Of a stretch of DNA of 11,576 nt, positions 11,031-11,576 are shown piece by piece. A model generated the notes under the pieces. That model did not search any database. It had not been told where the DNA came from and saw only the letters and a list, made by a program, of their open reading frames with translations. The DNA lies in the NCBI GenBank assembly GCA_017428805.1, contig JAFRQC010000041.1:1-11576 (forward strand), given 5' to 3'. Within the stretch, counting starts at the first letter, position 1. Each line of letters begins with the position of its first letter. The position numbers and the translations under genes are program-made. The stretch is from Prevotella sp. GTDB taxonomy: Bacteria > Bacteroidota > Bacteroidia > Bacteroidales > Bacteroidaceae.

Positions 11031-11576
11031 ATGAAAAAACTATTCTTTTTCTTGGCCCTTCTGCTGCCGATAGGAGCATGGGCTGACGAGACTGTAATTG
11101 CAGAAAGAGACTGGACTGGCCCTTCTTGGTTCAATGGTGAGGGTACAGATGCCACATGTGGAATGACTGCTGAGGGTGTGACCATTACCAACCCTATAGA
11201 ACAAAGTGACTACTGGACGCCGCAGATGTGTATTGTCGACGGAATCACACTTCAGGAAGGCCACACCTATAAAGTGCTTATCACCGCAAAGGTTCCTTCC
11301 GGCGGTGTGCTTTATGTGCAGCTGGGCAGTTGGGAGGATGACAGAGACTACAACATCTATTACGACCAAGACGTCGATGTAGAAGCCAGCAGCGAATTCA
11401 AAGAAATCGAAGTATTTTTTTACGGTTTCCCTGCCGATACGAAGAAGGGCCACGTGGTGTTCCAGACAGGTTACATCACAGGCACCTGCACCGTTAAAAA
11501 CGTACAAGTCTTTGATATAACAGATGAGGAGAAAATCATTAAAGAACTGGACTTGACCGGTCCCTTATGGTTCAAA
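11031..11576 (+). CDS. Secreted protein with repeated beta-sandwich-like domain (partial)
   Basis: The first 182 residues are in the window and the frame is open at the edge. Residues 1-18 form a signal peptide (MKKLFFFLALLLPIGAWA, then DE), with no lipobox cysteine. From about residue 21 to 165 runs one domain rich in beta-type sequence and aromatic residues (YWTPQMCIVDGITLQEGHTY, VPSGGVLYVQLGSWEDD), ending in TCTVKNVQVFD. This pattern is like carbohydrate-binding, galactose-binding-like modules (CBM4/9 type). At residue 174 a second copy seems to begin: DLTGPLWFK against DWTGPSWFN at 27-35. The protein is therefore probably a multi-domain exported or surface protein, perhaps a glycan-binding protein or a glycoside hydrolase with N-terminal modules. 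Its enzymatic part, if any, is outside the window. Confidence 0.8.
   Translation, partial: MKKLFFFLALLLPIGAWADETVIAERDWTGPSWFNGEGTDATCGMTAEGVTITNPIEQSDYWTPQMCIVDGITLQEGHTYKVLITAKVPSGGVLYVQLGSWEDDRDYNIYYDQDVDVEASSEFKEIEVFFYGFPADTKKGHVVFQTGYITGTCTVKNVQVFDITDEEKIIKELDLTGPLWFK

Overview
The window looks like a chromosomal segment from a Bacteroidales bacterium, most likely Prevotella or a close relative. The strongest evidence is the promoters. Eight have a TAnnTTTG box at -7 with a TTTG-like box (TTTG, CTTG or GTTG) exactly 20 nt upstream, the Bacteroidetes sigma-ABfr layout; a ninth has only a clear -7 box. Most genes lack a Shine-Dalgarno sequence. The MutS2, LemA/HtpX and small formate/nitrite-type channel proteins also read like Bacteroidales versions.

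Layout from left to right. (1) 1-585: the end of one gene and two small unrecognised genes that overlap each other (ATGA overlap, then 8 nt), ending next to the 3' end of a tRNA-Ser(UGA) on the minus strand. (2) 871-3516: mutS2, transcribed away from the tRNA and probably starting with GTG on a nearly leaderless mRNA. (3) 3588-4188: a small exported lytic transglycosylase with a structured leader. (4) 4299-5914: lemA-htpX. (5) 5924-6085: initiator tRNA-Met on the minus strand with its own promoter and terminator. (6) 6163-8345: an apparent operon of a TetR-type regulator, fabG and an RluA-family pseudouridine synthase, with a likely operator over the transcription start. (7) 10190-8358, minus strand: an operon for an MFS transporter, a four-helix small membrane protein and a small tail-anchored-like protein. 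(8) 10268-10941: a formate/nitrite transporter family channel. (9) 10968 to the end: a secreted protein with a repeated beta-sandwich-like domain, cut by the window edge.

The most unusual content is a set of short tandem arrays with 7-9 bp units, spread over genes and spacers. Units include GGAGTCA, AACTCTC, GAGGAAN, AAATGAT, GTGAAAAA and ACTGTCACA. Three sites lie in frame inside mutS2. One lies inside the MFS gene as an inverted pair around a GC-rich palindrome. The mutS2 and MFS copies share a 27-nt stretch with one mismatch, read in the same frame to give the same peptide EEGGTRNEN. Because 7 is not a multiple of 3, a gain or loss of one unit inside a gene would shift its frame. A 19-bp identical repeat (AACTGTCACAACTGTCACA) lies at both ends of the minus-strand transporter operon.

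Apart from the lemA-htpX pair, which is a known membrane-associated couple, and the usual housekeeping roles, the sequence shows no single pathway linking the genes. No CRISPR array, insertion sequence or complete integrase was seen.
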